From an uncultured Eubacteriales bacterium (GTDB taxonomy: Bacteria > Bacillota > Clostridia > Peptostreptococcales > Anaerovoracaceae): a stretch of DNA of 7,989 bases. Within the stretch, counting starts at the first letter, position 1. Each line of letters starts with the position of its first letter. The stretch covers positions 2,797 through 10,785 of the forward strand of contig CACWYF010000057.1 in the NCBI GenBank assembly GCA_902765035.1. The letters are read 5' to 3'. The notes beneath the pieces are model-generated. The model was not told the DNA's origin and made no database searches. It saw nothing but the letters and a program-made list of their open reading frames with translations. Below, in pieces: positions 1-6,857 of this stretch. A program made the position numbers and the translations under genes.

Positions 1-63
1 GGTTCCGCAGGGCTGACACTTGCGGGATATGTTATAAGAGCGATAGCTTTCGGGGAAGAGTAA
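1..63 (+). CDS. C-terminal end of an unidentified protein (partial)
   Basis: Frame 1 is open from the window edge to a TAA at 61-63, giving 20 residues ending AFGEE. The visible tail (GSAGLTLAGYVIRAIAF) is hydrophobic and small-residue rich, so it could be a membrane or packed C-terminal helix, but it is too short to assign a family. The stop overlaps the next start (TAATG), which suggests same-operon translational coupling with the metallophosphoesterase. That overlap is the main reason to treat this as a real coding end. Confidence 0.5.
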   Translation, partial: GSAGLTLAGYVIRAIAFGEE

Positions 64-797
64 TGAAGATATTTGCCATCTCAGATCTTCATCTGGCATT
101 CAATGAGAATATCGACAAGCCAATGGATAAGTTCGGCGAGGGATGGGAAAACCACGCCGAAAGGCTCAAGGCTGCCTGGGAGGAATCCATCTCAGACAGC
201 GATCTTGTGCTGATCCCCGGTGATATATCATGGGGGCTCAGGCTTGAGGAGGCCATCGCAGATTTTGACTGGCTGCATTCTCTGCCTGGTACCAAGATCA
301 TATCCAAGGGCAATCACGATCTGTGGTGGGGCAGGATAAACTATCTGAATTCTCTCTATGATGATATCGTGTTCCTGCAGAATGAATGCTATGTGCCGGA
401 CTGCGGCGGGGTCGTGGTAGTTGCCTCCAGAGGATGGCCGTATCCTGGATCCGAGGAATACACTGAACATGATGAGAAGATATATGCAAGGGAACTGCAG
501 CGTCTCAGGCTCGGACTCGAGGCAGCGAAGGCGAAGGCGCCCGGTTCCCGGATAATAGCTTGCCTGCATTATCCTCCGTCTGACCCTGGAGGAAGGCAGA
601 CGGGATTTACCGACCTTCTGGAGGAATACGGCGTGTGGAAATGCATATACGGTCATTTGCATGGATTTCTGGCATTCGGAAGAGGGATCAAGGGCGAGCT
701 GAGAGGCGTGCAGTACCAGCTGGTAGCGCTCGATTACCTCGGAGCAAAGCCAAAACTTATATATGACAGTACAGAGGAATCAGGGGAAACAGAGTAA
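63..797 (+). CDS. Calcineurin-like metallophosphoesterase (predicted phosphohydrolase)
   Basis: A 244-residue cytoplasmic protein with no signal peptide or membrane segment. It carries the ordered dinuclear-metal motifs of calcineurin-like phosphoesterases: D8-x-H10 (ISDLHL), G-D54 (PGDISWG), G-N84-H85-D86 (SKGNHDLWW), H169 (CLHYPP) and G-H198-x-H200 (IYGHLHG). All metal and catalytic positions are present, so it should be an active phosphodiesterase or phosphatase. The substrate cannot be read from sequence. Its length, and the tryptophans after the GD and GNHD motifs, recall the bacterial predicted phosphohydrolase group COG1768 (from memory, not searched). The start ATG overlaps the upstream stop, with a modest purine-rich ribosome site (GGGGAAGAG) in front. 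It ends 1 nt before the lipid kinase start, so the two are probably co-transcribed and coupled. A role in lipid or nucleotide metabolism is possible but only inferred from the neighbour. Confidence 0.9.
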   Translation: MKIFAISDLHLAFNENIDKPMDKFGEGWENHAERLKAAWEESISDSDLVLIPGDISWGLRLEEAIADFDWLHSLPGTKIISKGNHDLWWGRINYLNSLYDDIVFLQNECYVPDCGGVVVVASRGWPYPGSEEYTEHDEKIYARELQRLRLGLEAAKAKAPGSRIIACLHYPPSDPGGRQTGFTDLLEEYGVWKCIYGHLHGFLAFGRGIKGELRGVQYQLVALDYLGAKPKLIYDSTEESGETE

Positions 798-798
798 C

Positions 799-1758
799 AT
801 GAAATATGCGTTCATAGTCAATCCGGCTTCGGGACAGGGAAAACACGACAGAGGAATAGCGACTGAGATAGAAGAACTGATCAAGGGCAATCCTAACAGA
901 GATATCAGGCTTTATTACACGAGAGGCGAGACAGATGCCACATATCTTTCCGGCCTGCTCGCTGAAGAAGCGGCTATGTCCGGGGATGATATAGTCATCT
1001 TCGCATGCGGAGGAGACGGAACCGTTCAGGAAGTTGCAAACGGCATATACGGACACGATAACGCAGTTCTCGGTGTGGTGCCTGTGGGAAGCGGAAATGA
1101 TTTTGTCCGCCAGCTTGGAATAAAGAAAGGCAACGGCAAAAGCTATCTCAATTTGCCTGAACAGCTCGATGGAATGGTCACTAAGATGGACCTCATCAGA
1201 ATGTCGTGGATAGAGAAGGGTGAGGAAAAGACAAGATTCATCACCAACGGGATCAATATCGGATTCGACGGCAACACAGCTATTCTTGCGCACAGCCTGA
1301 AAAGGCTGCCGCTTGTATCGGGAACGGGCTCATACCTGATGGCCGTTGCGGCCAACCTTGCCGGAAAGAAGGGACAGAAGCTCAGGATAACGGCTGACGG
1401 GAAGAACTTCCATACAGGGAAACTGCTCCTTGCGACAGCTGCCAACGGAGGATTCTGCGGAGGCGGAGTCCGGAGCTGTCCGAATGCCGACCTGTATGAC
1501 GGACTCATCGAACTCCTCGCGATCAAGGATCTGCCGAGAAGGAAGTTCGTGGCGCTTTTCCCTAAATACAAAGCGGGAAAGCTGTTCAGCATCAAAGGCG
1601 TAGAAGACATCGCAGCCTACACTCAGGCTAGGAATATCCTGATCGAGCCGATGCTGGCACCTACCATGAAGTTCGTCGGAGACGGCGAGATATTTGAGAC
1701 GGGGGCGCTGAGGATCGACGTTGAACCTAAGGCGATCAAAGTGCTGGTCATTGCATAA
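799..1758 (+). CDS. Diacylglycerol kinase-like lipid kinase (YegS/BmrU/DgkB type)
   Basis: A 319-residue member of the diacylglycerol kinase catalytic family. Such enzymes phosphorylate diacylglycerol or related lipids at the inner membrane face using ATP, for example recycling diacylglycerol in Gram-positive phospholipid and lipoteichoic acid turnover. Visible motifs are the N-terminal strand-loop IVNPASGQGK (6-15), the nucleotide-binding GGDGT (71-75), VPVGSGNDF (94-102) and a C-terminal GDGE typical of the beta-sandwich domain. The length is normal for the family and no membrane helices are evident. I chose ATG 799 over the in-frame ATG 763. The family begins right at MKYAFIVNP, 763 lies inside the upstream gene without a ribosome site, and AGGGG stands about 12 nt before 799. 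The gene starts 1 nt after the metallophosphoesterase stop, so the two should be coupled. The exact lipid substrate is not visible. Confidence 0.92.
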   Translation: MKYAFIVNPASGQGKHDRGIATEIEELIKGNPNRDIRLYYTRGETDATYLSGLLAEEAAMSGDDIVIFACGGDGTVQEVANGIYGHDNAVLGVVPVGSGNDFVRQLGIKKGNGKSYLNLPEQLDGMVTKMDLIRMSWIEKGEEKTRFITNGINIGFDGNTAILAHSLKRLPLVSGTGSYLMAVAANLAGKKGQKLRITADGKNFHTGKLLLATAANGGFCGGGVRSCPNADLYDGLIELLAIKDLPRRKFVALFPKYKAGKLFSIKGVEDIAAYTQARNILIEPMLAPTMKFVGDGEIFETGALRIDVEPKAIKVLVIA

Positions 1759-1768
1759 ACATTCAACC

Positions 1769-1799
1769 GGGAGATACATCGCTTCAAGCGATAATACAT
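1769..1799 (+). promoter_or_regulatory. Leader of the DD-carboxypeptidase gene with a small hairpin and a distant ribosome site
   Basis: The 41-nt gap before the DD-carboxypeptidase has no Shine-Dalgarno sequence at the usual distance. GGGAG lies at 1769-1773, 26 nt before the ATG. Between them is a palindrome at 1778-1792 (ATCGCTTCAAGCGAT) able to form a 5-bp stem with a 5-nt loop. If it folds, the effective spacing shrinks to about 11 nt. The structure is visible; its effect on translation is inference. Confidence 0.3.
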
Positions 1800-3227
1800 A
1801 TGGAAAAAGACGAAAGAAAAATAAGCAAAGCAATCAATGGAATCAGAAGAGCAGCGGCTGCATCAGTGCTGCTCATTCTTATGGTGAGCCTCATGGCGGT
1901 ATATCCGGCTGCTGCAGAAGAGACCTCTGACGGACAGGCGGCACATGAGTATGCACACGAGATGACTGCGACAGGAGAGGCCGTTAAGTGCAAGGGAGGC
2001 ACGCTTGCTGATCCTGTCGGCGACCTTAATGCGGAGGCTCCGGATATAAAAGCTGAATGTGCGGTCCTGTATTCACTTGACCTGGGAGAATTCGTTTTCA
2101 GCAAGAATGCCGACAGGAAGATAGACCCATACAGCACTACCAAGATACTTACCTGCTGGCTGGCACTTAAGAACCTCGACAAAGAACAGGTGGTTACGGT
2201 GTCTGAAAATGCGACTCAGGTGTATGAGGCGGGCACGACCATATGGCTCAAGCCGGGCGAGCAAATCCGTGTCATCGACCTCGTCTACGGCGCAATGCTG
2301 GAGTCCGGCAATGACGCAGCGTATGCTCTCGGAGAAGCAGTAGCCGGCAGCGAGTCTGATTTTGCCGACCTCATGAATATGACTGTCGCTGAATGGGGAT
2401 GTGAGAATACTCATTTTGTCAATGCCAACGGCTGGAAGAATGAGAACCACTATACTACAGTGCATGACATGGCTGTAATCATGACAAAGTGCCTCGAGAA
2501 CAAGGAACTGATGGACATCTCCATCACGAAGAAATATACGGCTCCTGCTACCAACCTGACAAGTGCAAGGGAAATGAAGAACCACTTTCTCGGGTCCATC
2601 GACAATGACGACATCATGACATGCGGAAAGACCGGGTCATGGAGCGAGGATGACTGCGGACTGGTGGCATCGTTCACTGAAGACGGTCTCAGCGAGGTAA
2701 TGGTCGTCCTGAGAGACTCAGAAAAAGGAAGGGCGGAAGATGCAAAGATCCTTGCAGATTATGCTCATCGCGTAACACCGGGGTATGCCGTACCTGCGGC
2801 AGGCAGCAATGTCAAGACCGTGTGGGTAAGACACGGAGAAAAGACCAGAGTAGACCTTGTAGCGGATGGAGCAACGTATGCATATCCTGCTGAAAACAAG
2901 GTGAGGGCAATCAGAACTGAGATCGAGACTGAAAAGCTCGAAGCGCCTGTGAAGAAGGGGCAGGAGGCAGGCAAGGTCAGCGTATATCTCGGGGATGAGC
3001 TGATTGGCGAGCACAAGCTGGTTGCATCCGAAGACATTGAAACAGGATGGCTGCCGTCATACCTGTACATCTCCAACAAGGCCACAATGAACGCACTCAA
3101 GGTAATCGGACTGTTCGTCCTGCTTCTGCTGCTTGTCAGCACTATAGGGAGAAAGAGTGCAAAGAAACGGAGAGCAAAGAAAGAAGCCAGGAAGAGGCTT
3201 CGTGAAAAATACAGAGACAAGCACTGA
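1800..3227 (+). CDS. D-alanyl-D-alanine carboxypeptidase, PBP5/DacF-like (peptidase S11)
   Basis: A 475-residue low-molecular-weight penicillin-binding protein that removes the terminal D-Ala from peptidoglycan stem peptides outside the membrane. A signal peptide (basic 1-17, hydrophobic 19-35, AAA39 then E40) directs export. The three active-site motifs are intact: S112-T-T-K115 (nucleophile Ser112), S169-G-N171 and K277-T-G279. A PBP5-type C-terminal beta domain follows at about 333-415, then one hydrophobic segment (432-449, VIGLFVLLLLLVSTIG) and a very basic tail (RKSAKKRRAKKEARKRLREK), so the protein is anchored by its C-terminus. The anchor reads as a true transmembrane helix rather than the amphipathic anchor of E. 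coli PBP5. It is somewhat longer than typical PBP5 because of an approximately 40-residue acidic linker after the signal peptide. It lies 41 nt after the lipid kinase and probably shares its transcript. DacF/DacB-type sporulation paralogues cannot be separated from a vegetative enzyme by sequence alone. Confidence 0.93.
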   Translation: MEKDERKISKAINGIRRAAAASVLLILMVSLMAVYPAAAEETSDGQAAHEYAHEMTATGEAVKCKGGTLADPVGDLNAEAPDIKAECAVLYSLDLGEFVFSKNADRKIDPYSTTKILTCWLALKNLDKEQVVTVSENATQVYEAGTTIWLKPGEQIRVIDLVYGAMLESGNDAAYALGEAVAGSESDFADLMNMTVAEWGCENTHFVNANGWKNENHYTTVHDMAVIMTKCLENKELMDISITKKYTAPATNLTSAREMKNHFLGSIDNDDIMTCGKTGSWSEDDCGLVASFTEDGLSEVMVVLRDSEKGRAEDAKILADYAHRVTPGYAVPAAGSNVKTVWVRHGEKTRVDLVADGATYAYPAENKVRAIRTEIETEKLEAPVKKGQEAGKVSVYLGDELIGEHKLVASEDIETGWLPSYLYISNKATMNALKVIGLFVLLLLLVSTIGRKSAKKRRAKKEARKRLREKYRDKH

Positions 3228-3238
3228 GCTTCTGACAG

Positions 3239-3291
3239 CCGGCGCCGGTACTATCTGATCATCAGTAACCGGAGCCGGTTATTTGTTTTTT
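3239..3291 (+). terminator. Intrinsic terminator of the left operon
   Basis: The 5' arm is CCGGCGCCGGTACT (3239-3252) and the 3' arm is AGTAACCGGAGCCGG (3264-3278), with one bulged A and one G/A mismatch around an 11-nt loop. After TTA it is followed by TTTGTTTTTT (3282-3291). It starts 11 nt after the DD-carboxypeptidase stop. The 3' arm and T run lie inside the last codons of the convergent MATE gene, whose stop codon falls at the loop. Read on the minus strand the hairpin has no T tract, so it should terminate only rightward transcription. Confidence 0.85.
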
Positions 3292-4623
3292 GCGCATGAA
3301 ATAGTACGGAATCAGAAGAACCGCGGTACTTATCCATGAAACCGGATAACTCATCAGCACTATCTGTATAGTGTGCATGCGCGGGAGCAGCAGGAGCAGC
3401 CACGGCGTCCTCACAAGAAGTATCCCTCCAAGGGTGAATACTGTGGGCCACTTTACATCACCGAATCCCCTGAGACATCCCGAAAGGATCTCTATCAGCG
3501 AGCATATGATGTATGTGGGCACAAGGAAGTAGATCATATGCACTCCTATGCCTATGACCTTGCTGTCACGCAGGAACAGGCTCAGGAGCGGTCTGGCAAA
3601 TCCGCAGAACAGACCGATGACAATAATGCTTGTGACCATGGAAATCAGAAGTATAGTCCTGACGCAGCGGAATATGCGGTCAGTTCTGCCTGCACCGTAG
3701 TTCTGGCCGCAGAATGTAGTTGCCGTGATCGTCAGTGCTGAGCAGAATACCCAGTAGACAACATCGAGTTTGCCGTATGCAGCCCAGGCAGCAATAGTAT
3801 CTGTGCCGAATGAATTGATGCCGGCCTGAATGATTATATTGGTCAGTCCGTATGTGAGAGCCTGAAGGCTGCCGGGGAAGCCGATCCTTAGCTGTGAGGA
3901 GAGCATCCGGCGGTCGAAGGCTATACCTGTCAGGCGAAGATGCATTGAATCATAGGAACGCATAAGCGAGCCTGTTACAAGGACCGCGCTGACTGCCTGA
4001 GATATTACAGTTGCCGCTGCTGCGCCCGGGATACCTTTGTGCAGAACTACGACAAATAAAATGTCCAGCAGAATATTGAGCACACTGCATATTACCAGAT
4101 ACAGAAGCGGCCGTCTGGAATCTCCGACGGCACGCATTACAGATGAGCCCAGATTGTATAGGATAGTAGCTGAGACTCCACCAAACCATATCTTCAGATA
4201 TGTGAGAGAAGGACCCATGATCTCATCAGGAGTTCCCATCCACCGCAGCAGTGCAGGACTGGAAAGAAGCCCTGCTGCTGTTACTGCAATGCTTGCTGCA
4301 ATGCCGAAGGCATATGCTGTGTGGAGAGCCCTGTGAAGCCCGCTGCTGTCATCTGCTCCATAGCGCTGGGCGATGATGACGGTCACACCTGCGAACAGCC
4401 CGTTGAAAAAGGTGATAACGATGTAAGTCAGCGTCATTGCAGGCCCGCCGACTGCAGCAAGCGCTGCCTTGCCTACGAATCTGCCGATGATCACAGCATC
4501 GGCTGTGTTATACAGCTGCTGGACGAATGAACCTACAGCAAGAGGGAAGAAGAATATGAGCATCTCCTTCCATATAATTCCGTTTGTTATTCTGTTGAGT
4601 GTGTTAGACGACTGGTCCTGCAT
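3262..4623 (-). CDS. MATE-family multidrug/cation antiporter
   Basis: A 453-residue integral membrane transporter of the MATE (DinF/NorM) family, which exports drugs or metabolites using Na+ or H+ gradients. Evidence includes about twelve hydrophobic segments and the N-terminal signature QQLYNTADAVIIGRF (35-49). The motif R-x-x-G-D appears in both pseudo-repeat halves (MRAVGDSRRP 163-172 and LRGFGDVKWP 384-393). The length is typical. The frame stays open upstream to 4878, but that extension is rejected. Residues before Met at 4623 have no MATE similarity and run antisense through tRNA-Ser, and the family consensus begins a few residues before IIWKEMLIFFFP. The ribosome site for ATG 4623 is weak (AGGGG about 14 nt away), so the exact start is slightly uncertain; a TTG about 11 codons upstream is an alternative. 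The C-terminus overlaps the convergent terminator. Substrate unknown. Confidence 0.93.
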   Translation of the reverse strand: MQDQSSNTLNRITNGIIWKEMLIFFFPLAVGSFVQQLYNTADAVIIGRFVGKAALAAVGGPAMTLTYIVITFFNGLFAGVTVIIAQRYGADDSSGLHRALHTAYAFGIAASIAVTAAGLLSSPALLRWMGTPDEIMGPSLTYLKIWFGGVSATILYNLGSSVMRAVGDSRRPLLYLVICSVLNILLDILFVVVLHKGIPGAAAATVISQAVSAVLVTGSLMRSYDSMHLRLTGIAFDRRMLSSQLRIGFPGSLQALTYGLTNIIIQAGINSFGTDTIAAWAAYGKLDVVYWVFCSALTITATTFCGQNYGAGRTDRIFRCVRTILLISMVTSIIVIGLFCGFARPLLSLFLRDSKVIGIGVHMIYFLVPTYIICSLIEILSGCLRGFGDVKWPTVFTLGGILLVRTPWLLLLLPRMHTIQIVLMSYPVSWISTAVLLIPYYFMRKKQITGSGY

Positions 4624-4743
4624 TTCTGCGCTGTTTGCCCCTATGTAAATTGACAAGGCAATTATGACATAACCCTCTGAAGAATTCCTGAAAAATTGAA
4701 AGAGATTTGCACATACTGAAGTACAAGCAAAACTCTTATTTTC

Positions 4744-4773
4744 TTGAAAATGCGCAGGCCTGTATGTTATAAT
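4744..4773 (+). promoter_or_regulatory. Sigma-70/A-type promoter of tRNA-Ser
   Basis: TTGAAA (-35, 4744-4749) and TATAAT (-10, 4768-4773) are separated by 18 nt and end 12 nt before the mature tRNA. This is close to the housekeeping consensus, as expected for a stable RNA. The start of transcription is predicted near 4780. The promoter lies between the divergent MATE gene and the tRNA. Confidence 0.85.
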
Positions 4774-4785
4774 GACCATCGCTGT

Positions 4786-4877
4786 GGAGAGGTACCCAAG
4801 TGGCTGAAGGGTCTGGCTTCGAATACCAGTAGGTCGGTAGTACCGGCGCGGGGGTTCAAATCCCCCTCTCTCCGCCA
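4786..4877 (+). tRNA. tRNA-Ser (anticodon CGA)
   Basis: A class II tRNA is visible. The acceptor is GGAGAGG with TCTCTCC (last pair G-U), discriminator G and encoded CCA (4875-4877). The D arm is CCC/GGG with loop AAGTGGCTGAA. The anticodon arm is CTGGC/ACCAG (4813-4829, one C-A mismatch at the loop end) with loop TTCGAAT, anticodon CGA at 4820-4822. A long variable arm (4830-4849) can pair GTCGG with CCGGC. The T arm is GGGGG-TTCAAAT-CCCCC. Long variable arm, discriminator G and CGA together give serine, reading UCG. It has its own promoter and terminator. An integrase gene lies 61 nt downstream, so its 3' half is the probable attachment site of the neighbouring element, which leaves the tRNA intact. 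Confidence 0.95.
4820..4877. other. Probable attachment-site core (attL) in the 3' half of tRNA-Ser
   Basis: A tyrosine recombinase gene lies 61 nt beyond the CCA end and reads toward the tRNA. The genes beyond it are mobility and partition genes unlike the host operon on the other side. Elements of this kind usually recombine between the anticodon loop and the 3' end of a tRNA and rebuild the tRNA. The second copy (attR) would lie outside the window, so the exact core cannot be read here. Confidence 0.5.
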
Positions 4878-4879
4878 TC

Positions 4880-4915
4880 GAATCCCTTGATTTTTCAAGG
4901 GATTCTTACTTTTTT
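4880..4915 (+). terminator. Intrinsic terminator of tRNA-Ser
   Basis: A perfect 11-bp stem GAATCCCTTGA / TCAAGGGATTC (4880-4890 / 4895-4905) with a TTTT loop is followed by TTAC and T6 (4910-4915). It begins 2 nt after CCA. The T tract is only on the + strand, so it terminates the tRNA transcript but not leftward transcription from the integrase gene. It could belong to the host or be carried in by the element. Confidence 0.88.
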
Positions 4916-4920
4916 GCTTT

Positions 4921-4940
4921 GATTACACCTGATTACACTT
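4921..4940. repeat. Two tandem GATTACAC repeats, candidate integrase arm-binding sites
   Basis: GATTACACCT at 4921-4930 is followed directly by GATTACACTT at 4931-4940; nine of ten positions agree. They stand between the tRNA terminator and the integrase stop codon (the second overlaps the stop). That is where arm-type recombinase sites are often found, and the 10-nt period puts both on one DNA face. Function is inferred. Confidence 0.4.
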
Positions 4941-6219
4941 ATTGAATAGCTGCAATTATCTGCGCATTTCGCTCGGTTTTAGTCTTTCGGTCGTAACAAT
5001 AATTGTTAAAAGTGGTATGCTCGTCTTTGTGACCGGCGACAGAGCGAACGGTATTGATGTTGATGCCGGAGTCAAGAAGCTCAGATATATAGGTTTTTCT
5101 TGCTTTATGTGGACCTCTTTGCTGAATATCAAGCTGCTTGCAGTATTTTGCAAATGCCTTTTGAATTGCGAGGTATAAGTGTATAGGGCCACCTGCCATA
5201 ACAAAAATATACTGCATGTCTTCCTGACCATTGTCCTTTTGCTTTTTTCTGGCGATGCTGATCAGTTCAAGAGCTTTCGGTGTTAGAGGCACCCTTCGGT
5301 CTCCGAACGTTCCTTTGGTAGAATCAATGATCTCTCCGCCCGGGTAACGAACCATTCTGCGAACAATGATCTCATCGTCATCGATATCCTCGTATCTTAA
5401 AGATGCTATCTCACACAGCCTCAACCCTGTCTGAAACAGAAACTGAACTGCCAGGGGGACCAGCTTGTGCTTCGGTCTGTTATTTGCTAAAAAGTCTTTC
5501 TCTGCGCATCTATAGATGAATTCAAGCTCTTCCGGAGTGAAGACCTGTGTTTCATCAGCCTTTTTATGTTCGGCTCTCAAGACTCTTTTCTTGTCTATCC
5601 TAACAGAGAGAAATGGGTTCGAGTCGATGATTCCGCGGTCAACTGCATAGTCCAGTTCCTGTCTGAGTATGAGCGAGAAATTGCCATACTGATGATAATC
5701 CATATCATATTTTTTGATCATCCTATGGATCCATTCATCCAGATCGAGTTTGGAGATACTGCAGATAGGTTTACTTACTATTGCTGCATCTTCATAGTAT
5801 CTTTTCCAATCTTTCTTTACACGGTTGATGGTAGTGTATTCAACGTGCAATGCTTTATACTCGATCCAGTCAGGGTATAGAGATGCTAAGGTTGTATTTG
5901 CAGAAATCAGGTCTTCGCTCATTGCGTTATATTGTTCTACAATAGCATCTTCCAGTTTTCCTCTGGAAGATTTTGCTATCATACGGCGCCCACTGCTCAT
6001 TGATGGATCTTTGATGTATGTACGGTATCTTCCATCTTTACTTTGAAATATAGTGTAAGGGTGATTTGCGAGTATCTGCTCCTTTCTTACTTTCATATAA
6101 TCTGAAACTACACCATCCAAAGAGAGATTATCACGCTCAAGAATATATCGCAATAATTCTTCCTGAGAACAGGATGACGAAGTTGCAATATTCTTTTTTA
6201 AAGTGCCGGCATATGCCAT
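4939..6219 (-). CDS. int: Tyrosine recombinase / integrase of the mobile element
   Basis: A 426-residue site-specific recombinase that would integrate and excise the element at tRNA-Ser. An N-terminal arm-binding-like domain (about 53-100, YTIFQSKDGRYRTYIKDP) precedes a core-binding helical domain (about 108-205). The C-terminal catalytic domain (about 225-415) holds Arg267 (TGLRLCEIASL), Lys302 (STKGTFGDRRVPL), His371-x-x-Arg374 (GPHKARKTY), His397 (AGHKDEHTT) and the nucleophile Tyr407 (NNYCY; Tyr409 is the alternative). All catalytic positions are present, so it should be active. The overall layout resembles Tn916/ICE-type integrases of Firmicutes. ATG 6219 is chosen because GAAGGAGG lies 10 nt upstream. 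It is 64 nt downstream of the MobC-like gene, probably in the same transcript, and reads toward the tRNA. Base composition looks more AT-rich than the left-hand host genes, consistent with transfer. Confidence 0.94.
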   Translation of the reverse strand: MAYAGTLKKNIATSSSCSQEELLRYILERDNLSLDGVVSDYMKVRKEQILANHPYTIFQSKDGRYRTYIKDPSMSSGRRMIAKSSRGKLEDAIVEQYNAMSEDLISANTTLASLYPDWIEYKALHVEYTTINRVKKDWKRYYEDAAIVSKPICSISKLDLDEWIHRMIKKYDMDYHQYGNFSLILRQELDYAVDRGIIDSNPFLSVRIDKKRVLRAEHKKADETQVFTPEELEFIYRCAEKDFLANNRPKHKLVPLAVQFLFQTGLRLCEIASLRYEDIDDDEIIVRRMVRYPGGEIIDSTKGTFGDRRVPLTPKALELISIARKKQKDNGQEDMQYIFVMAGGPIHLYLAIQKAFAKYCKQLDIQQRGPHKARKTYISELLDSGININTVRSVAGHKDEHTTFNNYCYDRKTKTERNAQIIAAIQ

Positions 6220-6283
6220 ACTCCGTCATCCTCCTTCCCGCAGAAGTTGTTTTGAGACAATGGCCTCTTGTTTGGTTTATGAC

Positions 6284-6652
6284 TTATCCCTTTTCATCGT
6301 TCTTTGCGCCACTCTTCAGAATCTGTTTAGTGTCAATCTTCTTTGGAACGATATAATATTTTTCGATCTCACATCGCAGATATCTCCACGCTTTAGTCTC
6401 TTTCAGGATTTCGATTATTTCATCAGGTTTGCCCATTCTGAATGCAATCTCGTCGATCTTGTCTGCAAGCTCACTGATCCTGTTCATATATGACCAGAAC
6501 CTGTCGTCCGGCATCGGTGTCGGACCGTATCCAGCAATCAGCTGGCGTAGGTAAGTGCTGCGGTTTAGACCAGTCTGCTTCAACTTTCTGTTGAATCTTT
6601 CCAACTCTTTATCATCGAGATAAAGAGATATTCTGTTGTTTCTTGTACGCAT
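6284..6652 (-). CDS. MobC-like mobilisation accessory protein (ribbon-helix-helix)
   Basis: A 122-residue protein. The N-terminus (RNNRISLYLDDKELERFNRK followed by TGLNRSTYLRQLI) has the strand-helix-helix pattern of ribbon-helix-helix DNA-binding proteins. It continues with an amphipathic segment (SYMNRISELADKIDEIAFRM) resembling the helical part of MobC/relaxosome accessory proteins, where N-x-L/I-N/A-R repeats are common. Such proteins bind oriT next to the nick and help the relaxase. The longer frame from 6682 is rejected because AAGGAGG lies inside it, 11 nt before ATG 6652. The gene follows a repeat-rich non-coding region that may be its target and precedes the integrase by 64 nt, which supports a mobilisation role. 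No relaxase gene is in the window. A plain CopG-type repressor is the main alternative. Confidence 0.7.
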   Translation of the reverse strand: MRTRNNRISLYLDDKELERFNRKLKQTGLNRSTYLRQLIAGYGPTPMPDDRFWSYMNRISELADKIDEIAFRMGKPDEIIEILKETKAWRYLRCEIEKYYIVPKKIDTKQILKSGAKNDEKG

Positions 6653-6663
6653 AATTAACCATT

Positions 6664-6670
6664 CCTCCTT
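6664..6670 (-). promoter_or_regulatory. Ribosome-binding site fixing the MobC-like start
   Basis: AAGGAGG on the minus strand is a full-strength Shine-Dalgarno sequence 11 nt before ATG 6652. Because it lies within the codons of a longer in-frame reading from ATG 6682, it argues that translation begins at 6652. Confidence 0.75.
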
Positions 6671-6733
6671 GGATAGTTTCATTATCAGTTTGCGGGAAGC
6701 AATCGGGGGTTTGGGGGTCTACCCACCAAGGCT

Positions 6734-6760
6734 GGATTTGGACCGTGAGTGCGCAAATCC
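6734..6760. repeat. Inverted repeat GGATTTG/CAAATCC
   Basis: A perfect 7-bp inverted repeat (6734-6740 and 6754-6760) flanks 13 nt. No T tract follows on either strand, so it is not a terminator. The loop contains AGTGCG, a fragment also found in MOBQ-type nick sites, but the rest of that motif is missing. Confidence 0.55.
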
Positions 6761-6857
6761 TCTGCTTGTTCCAATCGTACTGGCCCGTACTAGCGCCATT
6801 TATGGCCGATTTGAGGACTTTTTTTCACCAAATGATCAGCTTAGTTGATATCCTTTT

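Noticed and set aside
763..798. Earlier ATG for the lipid kinase (12 extra residues)
   Set aside because: It overlaps the end of the metallophosphoesterase, has no ribosome site, and family proteins begin at the MKYAFIVNP strand.
3373..3741. A 122-codon + strand open frame inside the MATE gene
   Set aside because: Composition is unlike a real protein, it is wholly antisense to a strongly supported transporter, and it follows directly after a strong terminator.
4880..4905. The tRNA-downstream palindrome as part of the recombination core
   Set aside because: The perfect stem with a TTTT loop and a T6 tract is better explained as the tRNA terminator; without attR there is no evidence of a crossover here.
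6705..6717. GGGGGTTTGGGGG as a G-quadruplex
   Set aside because: Only two G runs are present nearby, so an intramolecular four-run quadruplex is not supported.
6741..6760. AGTGCGC in the loop of the 6734-6760 inverted repeat as a MOBQ-type (RSF1010/pIP501) nick site
   Set aside because: Only the AGTGCGC part matches; the conserved CCCT that follows is replaced by AAAT, and the P-type match at 6881 is fuller. Kept only as a weak alternative.
6636..6848. A 70-codon open frame on the + strand across the repeat region
   Set aside because: It has no ribosome site, begins inside the MobC-like gene on the opposite strand, runs through inverted repeats and shows no recognisable protein pattern.
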